From: Flavobacterium sp. ACN6
Lineage (GTDB): Bacteria; Bacteroidota; Bacteroidia; Flavobacteriales; Flavobacteriaceae
Assembly: GCF_002304005.1 (NCBI RefSeq)
Contig: NZ_MRCQ01000016.1
Coordinates: forward strand, 1 to 64,000
Reading direction: 5' to 3'
Length of the DNA: 64,000 bases
Shown here: piece by piece, positions 1 to 8,791 of the stretch
How positions within the stretch are numbered: position 1 is the first letter of the stretch
How the letters are laid out: each line of letters opens with the position of its first letter
Program-made: the position numbers and the translations under genes
The notes under the pieces: model-generated
The model's input: only the letters and a program-made list of their open reading frames with translations
Told to the model about the DNA's origin: nothing
The model's database searches: none

Positions 1-660
1 ATACACAATGCACTTTGCGACTTCGCGTGATTTATTTCTTCTAAATTTCAAATGTTTATGTTGAGAGTTTTTTTTTAAGCTTTTTTAACTTTAGTCAATT
101 TCACGCAAAGTCGCAGAGTCGCAAAGTTTTTTAGCTGTGTGGTTTTTTAATATGCAAGTAAATTAAAATAGGCCCCTGTTTCAAATTTAAGTTTAACACA
201 ATACACAATACACTTTGCGACTCTGCGACTTTGCGTGATTTATTTCTCCTAAATTTCAAATGTTTATGGTGAAAGCTTTTTTTAAGCTTTTTTAAGCTTT
301 AGTCAATTTCACGCAAAGTCGCAGAGTCGCAAAGTTTTTAGCTGTGTGGTTTTTTAATATACAAGCAAATTAAAATTGGCCCTTGTTTCAAATTTAAGTT
401 TAACACAATACACAATACACAATACACTTTGTGACTCTGCGACTTTGCGTGATTTATTTCTCCTAAATTTCAAATGTTTATGTTGAAAGTTTTTTTTTAA
501 GCTTTTTTAACTTTAGTCAATTTCACGCAAAGTCGCAGAGTCGCAAAGTTTTAGCTGTCTGGTTTTTTAATATACAAGCAAATTAAAATAAGCCCCTGTT
601 TCAAATTTAAGTTTAACACAATACACAATACACTTTGCGAATCTGCGACTTTGCGTGATT
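1..660. repeat. Tandem array of about 200-bp units, each with a long inverted repeat
   Basis: Three full units and a fourth, half unit repeat at about 200-210 bp. Each unit has a left arm reading CTTTGCGACT...TTTGCGTGA (13-30 shortened, 213-238, 427-452, 633-658) and a right arm that is its reverse complement (101-126, 309-334, 523-548). In unit 2 the 26-bp arms are perfectly complementary, with about 70 nt between them, so each unit can fold into one long hairpin. The spacers are also conserved, including a T-rich stretch with AAGCTTTT and a CACAATACACAATACAC junction. The last unit lacks its right arm and runs into the GxxExxY gene. No coding potential is visible on either strand. Confidence 0.9.
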
Positions 661-721
661 TATCTCTTCTGAATTTCAAAAATTTACGCATAAATAAAAT
701 ATTTAATATAAGGTTTTTCTG

Positions 722-729
722 TAATTTTG
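722..729 (+). promoter_or_regulatory. Candidate -7 promoter box of the GxxExxY gene
   Basis: TAATTTTG fits the Bacteroidota -7 consensus TAnnTTTG and ends 15 nt before the ATG at 745, so the leader would be very short. I see no TTG at the -33 position, so the call rests on the -7 box alone. Confidence 0.4.
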
Positions 730-744
730 AAAAAAAAAAATAAA

Positions 745-1122
745 ATGACAGAAAATGAAATTTCATCAATAGTAGTTGATGTTTGCTATAGAATACATGT
801 AAAACTTGGACCGGGATTGTTGGAATCAGTCTATGAAGCAATATTATATCACGAATTAGTAAAACGAGGATTAAATGTTGAAAGACAAAAGCCACTACCA
901 GTCATTTGGGATGGAATATCTTTAGATATTGGATTTCGAGCGGATTTAATAGTAGAAAATAAAGTAATATTAGAAATCAAATCAGTTGAACAAATTATTG
1001 AGGTTCATGGCAAACAAGTTTTGACTTACCTTAAAATCACAAAAATGAAATTGGGATTACTTATTAATTTTAATGTACCTATTATTAAATTAGGTATAAA
1101 AAGAGTCGTCAGTAATCTTTAA
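745..1122 (+). CDS. GxxExxY protein, PD-(D/E)XK nuclease-like
   Basis: A 125-residue protein of the GxxExxY family. The naming motif is visible as GLLESVY near residues 24-30. It is followed by a nuclease-fold signature: an aspartate in FRADLIVENK and then LEIKS, which fits the D...(D/E)xK core of PD-(D/E)XK enzymes. No biochemical role is established for the family as far as I know. The in-frame TTG at 727 would add six residues, mostly lysine, but ATG 745 begins the conserved part and was chosen. The gene lies just after the hairpin repeat array and 20 nt before the GSCFA gene. The fold is inferred from motifs; DNA cleavage is not shown. Confidence 0.85.
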   Translation: MTENEISSIVVDVCYRIHVKLGPGLLESVYEAILYHELVKRGLNVERQKPLPVIWDGISLDIGFRADLIVENKVILEIKSVEQIIEVHGKQVLTYLKITKMKLGLLINFNVPIIKLGIKRVVSNL

Positions 1123-1142
1123 CTTTGTTTAAAACAAAAATT

Positions 1143-2099
1143 ATGCAATTCAGAACTCAAATCCCAATTTCAAAAAGTAATTTTCCAATCGAATATAATT
1201 CGAAAATACTTTCTGTGGGTTCTTGTTTTGCAGAAAACATGGCTGCCAAATTTGACTATTTTAAATTTCAAAATGAAACCAATCCATTCGGAATTATATT
1301 TAATCCTGTTTCGATAGAGAAATTATTTAAACGAGTTTGTGAGCAGGATTTTTTTCAAGAAAAAGATGTTTTTTTTCATAATGAATGCTGGCATAGTTTC
1401 GAAGTGCATTCGGATTTAAGTAATTCAGACAGACAAGAATTATTAGAAACACTAAATAAAGCAATAACTGAAACGTATAAACAACTAAAAGAAGCAACTC
1501 ACATTATAATCACTTTAGGAACTTCTTGGATTTATAGAAATATTGAAAGCGAAGAAATAGCAGCCAATTGCCATAAAGTGCCTCAAAAACAATTCTCAAA
1601 AGAATTATTATCGGTTGATGTAATTCAGAAAAGCATTCAAAATACAATCGATTTAATTCAAGCTTTAAATTCCAATATCAATTTCATTTTTACCATTTCG
1701 CCGGTACGCCATATTAAAGATGGGTTTGTAGAAAACCAGCTCAGCAAATCACATTTGTTTACGGCATTGCATTTCGTTCTGAATACTGAACACGTAAAAC
1801 GGAACACTGAATACTTTCCTTCCTACGAAATCATGATGGACGAACTTCGCGATTATCGTTTTTATAACGAAGATATGCTTCATCCCAATCCAATCGCGAT
1901 CGACTATATTTGGAAGCTTTTTAGTGAAAATTATATTTCGCAAGAAAGTTTTTTAACAATGCAGGAGGTTGACGAAATTCAGAAAAGCCTTCGACACAGA
2001 AGTTTTAATCCCGAATCGGAACAACACAAAAAATTCCTGGCTAAACTCGAGCTGAAAATTAATTTGTTAAGAAAAAAACTGCCTCATATTTCATTTTAA
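1143..2099 (+). CDS. GSCFA domain protein (SGNH-hydrolase-like)
   Basis: A 318-residue protein with the family signature SVGSCFAENMA at residues 24-34. GSCFA proteins are related to SGNH/GDSL hydrolases: the serine of GSCFA sits where block I Ser lies, and EDMLHPNP near residue 250 resembles the block V DxxH motif. A TTG at 1125 would add six residues, but ATG 1143 is preferred because it starts directly before the conserved N-terminus (MQFRTQIPIS). There is no signal peptide, so it is probably cytoplasmic. The substrate is unknown. It follows the GxxExxY gene by 20 nt, but the two probably have no functional link. Confidence 0.85.
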   Translation: MQFRTQIPISKSNFPIEYNSKILSVGSCFAENMAAKFDYFKFQNETNPFGIIFNPVSIEKLFKRVCEQDFFQEKDVFFHNECWHSFEVHSDLSNSDRQELLETLNKAITETYKQLKEATHIIITLGTSWIYRNIESEEIAANCHKVPQKQFSKELLSVDVIQKSIQNTIDLIQALNSNINFIFTISPVRHIKDGFVENQLSKSHLFTALHFVLNTEHVKRNTEYFPSYEIMMDELRDYRFYNEDMLHPNPIAIDYIWKLFSENYISQESFLTMQEVDEIQKSLRHRSFNPESEQHKKFLAKLELKINLLRKKLPHISF

Positions 2100-2148
2100 T
2101 TCCAGTTGTATATTTTAATCTATTTAAGGAATTTTCCTATTTTATTTG

Positions 2149-2156
2149 TATTTTTG
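2149..2156 (+). promoter_or_regulatory. Candidate -7 promoter box of the glycosyltransferase gene
   Basis: TATTTTTG matches TAnnTTTG and would give a leader of about 80 nt before ATG 2243. No clear -33 TTG is present at the usual spacing. Confidence 0.35.
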
Positions 2157-2242
2157 TTTTTCTTTTAAGAAAACAAGAACATTTTGAATCGCCTAAAACT
2201 TTTTGCAATAAAAACTGATTTAAAAAGTAAAAATAGTTGAAA

Positions 2243-3475
2243 ATGAAACCGTTAAAATCAAAAATGGGATTACCCCGTATTGTTTATATTGGGAATGAGG
2301 AGCCAGAGCTTAAATCTTTACAACTTGGCAGTCATGAATCGAACGAATTAGATGTATTGTATTTAAGGGATGATGAAAATATTAATAAATACATTATTTC
2401 CTTTAATCCTGACTGTATTATAACTACTGGAAATTCGTCTGAAGAATATCCCAATCTAATGAATTTGTCAATAGATATAAGGAGAAGATGGCTGAACTTA
2501 CCGGATTGCAACAAGGAAGAAATTGGTGAAATGGCCTATAATTGTGCGATGAATTATATTTTATCGTCTCAAACACATGATTTAATTTCATTTTTTACAC
2601 CAATTTACAATACAGGAGAAACACTTCTTCGTACTTACGAATCGATAAAAAAGCAGACCTACATCAATTGGGAATGGGTGATTGTTAATGATTCTACAGA
2701 TGATGGAAAAACTTTAAAAATTGCCGAAGATATAGCTGCTCAAGATTTAAGAGTAAAAGTATATGATTTTAAGGAAAAGTCAGGAGGACTAATTGGAGAA
2801 GTAAAACATCGTGCAGCATGTATGTGCAATGGAGACTATTTAGCAGAACTGGATCATGACGATTATTTAATGCCCGATTGTGCATTAGATATAGTTGCAG
2901 CATTTAAAAAATATCCAGAAGTTGGATTTGTTTATTCAGATTGCGCAGAGATTGACGAAAACTGGAATTCCTTAACTTATCAAGATGGATTTGCTTTTGG
3001 ATATGGAAAATATGAAAACCAGTTTGTAATGGGGAAATTGATGAAAGTCTATATTTCTATGAATATTAATCCAAAAACAATACGCCATATTGTTGGAGTT
3101 CCCAATCATATCAGGGTCTGGAGAAAATCTGTCTATCATGAAATTGGAGGACATAATAGAAGATTGTCAATTGCGGATGATTATGAATTATTGGTAAGAA
3201 CTTTTCTGTCGACTAAACTAATGAGAATCCCCAAAATTGGTTATCTGCAATTTATTTACTCCAATCAAAATGCAGCAAATACTCACGATACAGCACGTGC
3301 AGATATCCAACGCAGAGTTCGCTCTATAGCGGGCTTTTATAATCAAAAAATAAAAGAACGTTTTGAAGAGCTTGGCGTAACAGATTGGGCTTATGAAGAA
3401 AATCCAAACAATCCTTTGTTAACCGAAAGCAGATTTGGAAAAGAAGAAGGATATGTAAACCTGATCGATCTTTAA
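2243..3475 (+). CDS. Family 2 glycosyltransferase
   Basis: 410 residues. The first ~115 residues are unlike known domains. A GT-A fold follows, starting at ISFFTPIYNTG. It continues through WEWVIVNDSTDDG (nucleotide-sugar binding) to LDHDDYLMPD, which holds the DxD-type metal site typical of GT2 enzymes. Such enzymes transfer a sugar from a nucleotide donor to glycans, lipids or proteins. The acceptor cannot be told, because no polysaccharide cluster surrounds it. Start: ATG 2243 is preferred to the in-frame TTG at 2237. The C-terminal ~150 residues (RVWRKSVYHEIGGHNRRLSIADDYEL) contain the usual GT2 'DDYEL' acceptor-side motif. Confidence 0.9.
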   Translation: MKPLKSKMGLPRIVYIGNEEPELKSLQLGSHESNELDVLYLRDDENINKYIISFNPDCIITTGNSSEEYPNLMNLSIDIRRRWLNLPDCNKEEIGEMAYNCAMNYILSSQTHDLISFFTPIYNTGETLLRTYESIKKQTYINWEWVIVNDSTDDGKTLKIAEDIAAQDLRVKVYDFKEKSGGLIGEVKHRAACMCNGDYLAELDHDDYLMPDCALDIVAAFKKYPEVGFVYSDCAEIDENWNSLTYQDGFAFGYGKYENQFVMGKLMKVYISMNINPKTIRHIVGVPNHIRVWRKSVYHEIGGHNRRLSIADDYELLVRTFLSTKLMRIPKIGYLQFIYSNQNAANTHDTARADIQRRVRSIAGFYNQKIKERFEELGVTDWAYEENPNNPLLTESRFGKEEGYVNLIDL

Positions 3476-3682
3476 AAACTAAGTATTTAAAATTACTTTA
3501 TGAGATAATTTAACAGGAAAAACTTAATTAAAAATTTTGCTTTTCATTCAAACAACAATGAAATTTTAGAATAATTGCGCATAATTATGTAAATTGTTAA
3601 GGTTTAAAATTGACAATTTTGTAAACTGTATAAGTACAGCCTTATAAAAACGCAGCTTAATCTAATCGTGTTTTATTGACGT

Positions 3683-6600
3683 ATGAATAAAAAACCAATT
3701 TATTTTCTTAAAAAAACACTCCGTGTGCTCCTTTGGTGCGTGGTTTCTATAGTTGCACTTTTATTACTTGTTATCGTATTAATTCAGGTTCCATCCGTTC
3801 AAAATTTCGTTAAGGATAAAGCGATCACGTATCTGCACGATAAAATAAAAACCAAAGTTACCCTGGATAAAATTTTAATTAAATTTCCCAAAGATGTAGT
3901 TCTTGAGGGTTTCTATTTTGAAGATCAAAAAAAAGATACTTTATTGGCTGGTAAGCGATTAGAAGTCGATGTAGATCTTTTTAAATTGATTAGCAGCGAA
4001 CTCGAAATCAATTCGGTTTCACTTGAAAATGTAAAAGCTAATATTTCAAGAAATAAAGAAGGCGTTTTTAACTTCGACTATATCATTAAAGCATTCGAAT
4101 CGAAAGAACCAAAAGTAGAAGATCCTGATGCTAAGCCTTTCAAAATTTCTGTTGTAAAAGTAAACCTCGATCAGGTAAAATTTAATTTTAAAGATGATTT
4201 CTCTAAGAATGATATTCGCGTAAATCTGACTCATTTTGATACAAAGTTTAATAAATTCGATCTTGATAAAATGGATTTTGATATTCCAAACATCAATTTG
4301 AATGGATTAAAAGTAGTTTTGGATCAAGATGTGGTCGAGAAAATTGCTGAAGCTTCGGTTAAAACCGTAGATACGATTTCGAAACGACCAGATTTCAAAT
4401 TGGCATTAGATAAAATCACGTTGTCTAAAATCGATATTTTATACGACAATAAAGACTCAAAATTAAATTCAGGTATTCGTTTAGGAAACTTAAACTTGGC
4501 TGTAAACGAAATCGACCTTAATAAACAGCTTTTAGATTTTGATACTTTCGAAGTAAAAAATCTAAGCGGGAATTTAAGATTAGGAGCACAAGACAAGCAA
4601 ATTAAAGCTCCAGATTTAGATTCAACAGCAATAAAACAAGCAGGCTTGAAAGTCAAATTAAAAGATGCTAATCTAGAAAATATCGCTTTTAAATTTGATG
4701 ATATGCAGTCCAAACCAAAAACAAAAGGTTTAGATTACAGTCATTTAGATTTGAGTAAATTCAATTTTAAAGCCGAGACATTATATTATGCAAACGATAC
4801 AATTTCTGGAGCTATAAAAACGCTTACCGTAAACGAAAAAAGCGGCTTGCAGATTCAGGATTTAAAAACAGATTTCTTTTACGGGCCAAAAGGCGCGTAT
4901 TTGAATAATTTGTATCTAAAAACACCGCAAACTCTTGTAAAAGATAAAATCAAAGCTGAATATAAATCGCTGGAAGCGCTGCAAAAAGATCTTGGTAATA
5001 TTTCAATTGATGCCAATTTAAAAGAGTCAAAAATCGGTTTTAAAGACATTTTATTATTTGTACCAGATTTGCAGAAAACAAATCCGTTTAAAAGTAATCC
5101 AAATGCAATTTTGTATGTGGATAGCCGTGTGAGCGGAAAAGTAAAAGATCTGAATATTTCAAAATTTGAAATGAGCGGCATTGGTGCTACAAAAGTTTCC
5201 CTTTCGGGGAAAATCACCGGACTTCCAGATGCGCAAAAAGCATATTACGATTTAGATATTAAAAAGATTTCGAGCACGGCAAAAGATATTAATATGTTTG
5301 TGCCTGCGGGAACAATTCCCAAGAATATTCAACTGCCTTCGCAATTAAATCTGCAGGGAAAATTTAAAGGATCAGTTCAAAATTTCAAAACCAATTTAGC
5401 TTTAAACAGCAGTTTTGGAAATGCAAAAGTTGATGCTTTATTTGATCAGCGAATCAAAAAAAGGGAAAAATACGATGCAACTGTTTATTTACTTGATTTT
5501 GATTTAGGGAGATTGATTAAAAACGATTCAATTGGAAAAATTACGCTTAAAGCGAAAGTAAAAGGAAATGGTTTAGACCCTAAAACAGCCAATGCTGCAA
5601 TTAACGGATTGGTCCAAAAAGCGGTTTTTAATCGATATATTTATAAAGATCTGGCTTTAAAAGGTAATATCGAAAACGGATCTTTTGCAGTAAAATCTGG
5701 AATGAAAGATCCAAATCTTAATTTTGATTTAGTTGCAAGCGGTGATACAAAACAAAAATATCCAACCATAAAATTAAAATTAAACCTGGATATTGCCGAT
5801 TTAGAAAAACTAAATCTGCATGCTGGCCCAATGAAACTTCGCGGTAATGTAGATGCGGATATTGCGAATAGTAATCCCGATTTCTTAAACGGAAAAGTAT
5901 TTTTGTCTAACATTCAAATCTTGCAGGATGCTGAACCAATAGTTTTAGATTCTATTCGTGTTTTGGCTTTTGCCGACAAAGACAGAAATTCGATCAAAAT
6001 TTCGTCTCAGTTCTTAAAAGCTGAGGTAGTAGGGAAGTACAAGCTGACGACTTTAGCAAATTCTATTCAAAAATCATTATCAAAATATATTGATCTTCAA
6101 AATCCGAAAGTAAATGCAGAATCTGATGAGCAGAGATTAGCATTCAAATTAAAAGTAGACAATGATCCTGTTCTTTTTAAATTATTACCAAAATTAACTG
6201 GATTAGAACCATTTACAATAAATGGAAAATACAATAACCAAACCGATTCTTTGGAAGTAAAAGGAACGATTCCGAGAATTGTGTATGCCGATAATACTAT
6301 TTCTGACGGAAGAATCAATATTGAAGCCAAAGAAAATGCGCTGGAATATTTGGTTTCTGTTGCGACTATAGAAAGCGGATCGCTAAAAATTCCGTTTACA
6401 AGTTTGTCTGGAAAAGTAGAAAACAATGAGCTTACATACGCTTTGGAAGTAAAAGATGCCAAAGAAAAACAACAATATTTTATTGCCGGAAACTTGAATC
6501 ATGAAAATGCTAAAAACATTTTCAAAATCGATGCAGAGAATTTCGTTTTAAATTATGAAAAATGGAATGTTGATCCAGAAAATGCTGTTGAATTTGGAGA

Positions 6601-8791
6601 TAAAAGACTTTATATCAATAAATTTTATTTGAGCAATGCCGGAAACGAATTAAAAATTCAATCGCAGGGAACTGAAAATAACGCGCCGCTTCAGGTTGAT
6701 TTTGTCAACTTCAAGATTGAAACCATTATGAATATGGTCAAAAAAGACGAGTTATTAATGCAAGGTTTGATCAACGGAAATGCTTTGGTCGAAAACGTAA
6801 TGACAAGCCCAACTTTTACATCAGACTTAAAAATTGATGATTTTACTTTTAAAGGCGAAAAAGTCGGCGACTTAGAGATAAAAGTAGACAATAAAACTGC
6901 CAATACACTTGCAGCAAATGTAGCTTTAAGTGATGAAGGAAATGATCTAAAATTAACAGGGGAATATAAATTAGATGCTGGAAACTTTGATTTTGATGTT
7001 GCAATCAATAAACTGAATATTAAAAGTATCCAAGGTTTCAGCATGGGGAATATAACCGAAGGAAAAGGGTTTTTATCAGGAAACTTTAAATTAACTGGAA
7101 ATACCTCGGCTCCAAAAATTAATGGGGAATTGAATTTTAATGATGCCGCTTTTAGGGTTACGCAGTTGAATTCGTACTTTAAAATTGGAAAAGAAAAAAT
7201 CACTTTTAATAATGAAACCATTTCATTTGATAAATTCTCTGTTTTTGATGAAAATGATAATGAACTGTATGTAAATGGATCAATCCAGTCGGCTGATTTT
7301 GTAAAGTATAATTTTAATCTTTTGGTAGAAGCAAATGATTTTAGAGCTATAAATTCTAAAGCGGCAGACAACGATTTGTTTTACGGCGACTTGTTTTTGG
7401 ATACCAAACTAAATATTAAAGGAAATTTAGATAGTCCAGTTATTGATGGAACAATCAAAATAAATAAAGAAACCAAATTCACGGTGGTAATGCCGCAATC
7501 AGATCCTTCGATTGCTGATCGTGAGGGAATTGTGGAGTTTGTTGATGAAGATAATATGTATCTGAAACAAACGGTTGACATGCAGAATCAACTCGATCAA
7601 TCGGAATTAAAAGGATTGGATGTAAATGTTGCTATTACAATCGATAAAGAGGCAGAACTTACTTTATTAATTGATAAAGGAAATGGCGATTATTTGAAAT
7701 TGCAGGGAGAAGCAGAATTGGTTGGTGGAATCGATAAGTCGGGTAAAACAACTTTGACTGGTAAATATGAGTTTTCTGATGGCGCTTACGAAATGAATTT
7801 TAATGGAATCAGAAGAAAATTTGATATTCAAAAAGGCAGCTACATTACATGGAATGGAGAGCCAACAATGGCAAATTTAAATATTACGGCAATTTACAAA
7901 GTAGATGCTGCGCCAATTGATTTATTAGGCAATCAGTTAAAAAGCGAACCGCCGAGTGTGCAAAATACATACAAACAAAAACTTCCTTTCCAGACTTTAT
8001 TGAAAATGAACGGCGAGTTGATGAAGCCTGAGATTTCTTTTGGAATTACTCTTCCAGAAGGAAATTACAATGTTGCCTCGGATGTAGTTGAACTTACGCA
8101 GACAAAACTAAAACAATTGGAACAAGATCCTGCCGAATTAAATAAACAGGTTTTTGCCCTTTTATTGTTAAACAGATTTGTTGGTGAAAATCCATTTTCA
8201 AGCGAAAGCGGCGGGGCAAGTGCAGAATCTTTTGCCAGACAAAGTGTGAGTAAAATACTTTCGCAGCAATTAAACAATTTGGCAGGAGAATTGGTTTCGG
8301 GATTTGAAGTGAACTTTGACTTAGAATCAACAGAAGATTACACGACTGGAACTATGGAAAATAGAACCGATCTTAACGTTGAAGTTTCTAAAAGATTATT
8401 GGATGACCGATTGAAAGTAACAGTAGGAAGCAGTTTTGGTGTGGAAGGGCAGGAACGTGCCAATGAAGAAAGTACCAATATCGCTGGAGACGTTGCTTTA
8501 GATTATCAACTGACAAAAGACGGAAGATATATGGTTCGTGCCTACAGAAAAAACCAATATCAAGTGGCCGTAGAAGGTCAGGTTGTTGAAACAGGAGTTG
8601 CGTTTGTTATTACAATGAGTTACAATAAGTTTAGAGAACTTTTTCATCGCAGTGAGCAGGAAAAAGAAATGATTAGAGAAGAAAAACTAAGAAAAGAAAA
8701 ACAAAAGCAGAAAGAAAAGGAAGAAAAAGAAAAGCCAGAATTACAAAATCAAGAGGAAAAACAAATTGAAGGAAATGAACAGAAAACATAG
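3683..8791 (+). CDS. tamB: Translocation and assembly module inner membrane protein TamB
   Basis: A 1702-residue AsmA/TamB-type protein. A short cytoplasmic start (MNKKPIYFLKKTLR) precedes one transmembrane helix at about residues 13-34. A very long region of repeating beta-strands follows (an AsmA-like bridge across the periplasm), then a C-terminal TamB (DUF490) domain at about 1200-1640, with FRELFHR near its end. The last ~50 residues are a Lys/Glu-rich tail. TamB proteins span the periplasm and act with an Omp85 partner in outer membrane protein or lipid delivery. The 3' end overlaps the next gene, an Omp85 protein, by 17 nt, so the two are co-translated. Length exceeds E. coli TamB (about 1260), as is common in Bacteroidota. 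Confidence 0.93.
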   Translation: MNKKPIYFLKKTLRVLLWCVVSIVALLLLVIVLIQVPSVQNFVKDKAITYLHDKIKTKVTLDKILIKFPKDVVLEGFYFEDQKKDTLLAGKRLEVDVDLFKLISSELEINSVSLENVKANISRNKEGVFNFDYIIKAFESKEPKVEDPDAKPFKISVVKVNLDQVKFNFKDDFSKNDIRVNLTHFDTKFNKFDLDKMDFDIPNINLNGLKVVLDQDVVEKIAEASVKTVDTISKRPDFKLALDKITLSKIDILYDNKDSKLNSGIRLGNLNLAVNEIDLNKQLLDFDTFEVKNLSGNLRLGAQDKQIKAPDLDSTAIKQAGLKVKLKDANLENIAFKFDDMQSKPKTKGLDYSHLDLSKFNFKAETLYYANDTISGAIKTLTVNEKSGLQIQDLKTDFFYGPKGAYLNNLYLKTPQTLVKDKIKAEYKSLEALQKDLGNISIDANLKESKIGFKDILLFVPDLQKTNPFKSNPNAILYVDSRVSGKVKDLNISKFEMSGIGATKVSLSGKITGLPDAQKAYYDLDIKKISSTAKDINMFVPAGTIPKNIQLPSQLNLQGKFKGSVQNFKTNLALNSSFGNAKVDALFDQRIKKREKYDATVYLLDFDLGRLIKNDSIGKITLKAKVKGNGLDPKTANAAINGLVQKAVFNRYIYKDLALKGNIENGSFAVKSGMKDPNLNFDLVASGDTKQKYPTIKLKLNLDIADLEKLNLHAGPMKLRGNVDADIANSNPDFLNGKVFLSNIQILQDAEPIVLDSIRVLAFADKDRNSIKISSQFLKAEVVGKYKLTTLANSIQKSLSKYIDLQNPKVNAESDEQRLAFKLKVDNDPVLFKLLPKLTGLEPFTINGKYNNQTDSLEVKGTIPRIVYADNTISDGRINIEAKENALEYLVSVATIESGSLKIPFTSLSGKVENNELTYALEVKDAKEKQQYFIAGNLNHENAKNIFKIDAENFVLNYEKWNVDPENAVEFGDKRLYINKFYLSNAGNELKIQSQGTENNAPLQVDFVNFKIETIMNMVKKDELLMQGLINGNALVENVMTSPTFTSDLKIDDFTFKGEKVGDLEIKVDNKTANTLAANVALSDEGNDLKLTGEYKLDAGNFDFDVAINKLNIKSIQGFSMGNITEGKGFLSGNFKLTGNTSAPKINGELNFNDAAFRVTQLNSYFKIGKEKITFNNETISFDKFSVFDENDNELYVNGSIQSADFVKYNFNLLVEANDFRAINSKAADNDLFYGDLFLDTKLNIKGNLDSPVIDGTIKINKETKFTVVMPQSDPSIADREGIVEFVDEDNMYLKQTVDMQNQLDQSELKGLDVNVAITIDKEAELTLLIDKGNGDYLKLQGEAELVGGIDKSGKTTLTGKYEFSDGAYEMNFNGIRRKFDIQKGSYITWNGEPTMANLNITAIYKVDAAPIDLLGNQLKSEPPSVQNTYKQKLPFQTLLKMNGELMKPEISFGITLPEGNYNVASDVVELTQTKLKQLEQDPAELNKQVFALLLLNRFVGENPFSSESGGASAESFARQSVSKILSQQLNNLAGELVSGFEVNFDLESTEDYTTGTMENRTDLNVEVSKRLLDDRLKVTVGSSFGVEGQERANEESTNIAGDVALDYQLTKDGRYMVRAYRKNQYQVAVEGQVVETGVAFVITMSYNKFRELFHRSEQEKEMIREEKLRKEKQKQKEKEEKEKPELQNQEEKQIEGNEQKT

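Noticed and set aside
1..660. CRISPR array
   Set aside because: Units are 200 bp with conserved spacers and inverted arms; no cas genes are present.
551..895. Minus-strand open frame of 114 codons across the repeat array and the GxxExxY gene
   Set aside because: It is antisense to a recognised gene and its first half lies in repeat DNA; composition is Leu/Phe/Ile-rich as in AT-rich shadows.
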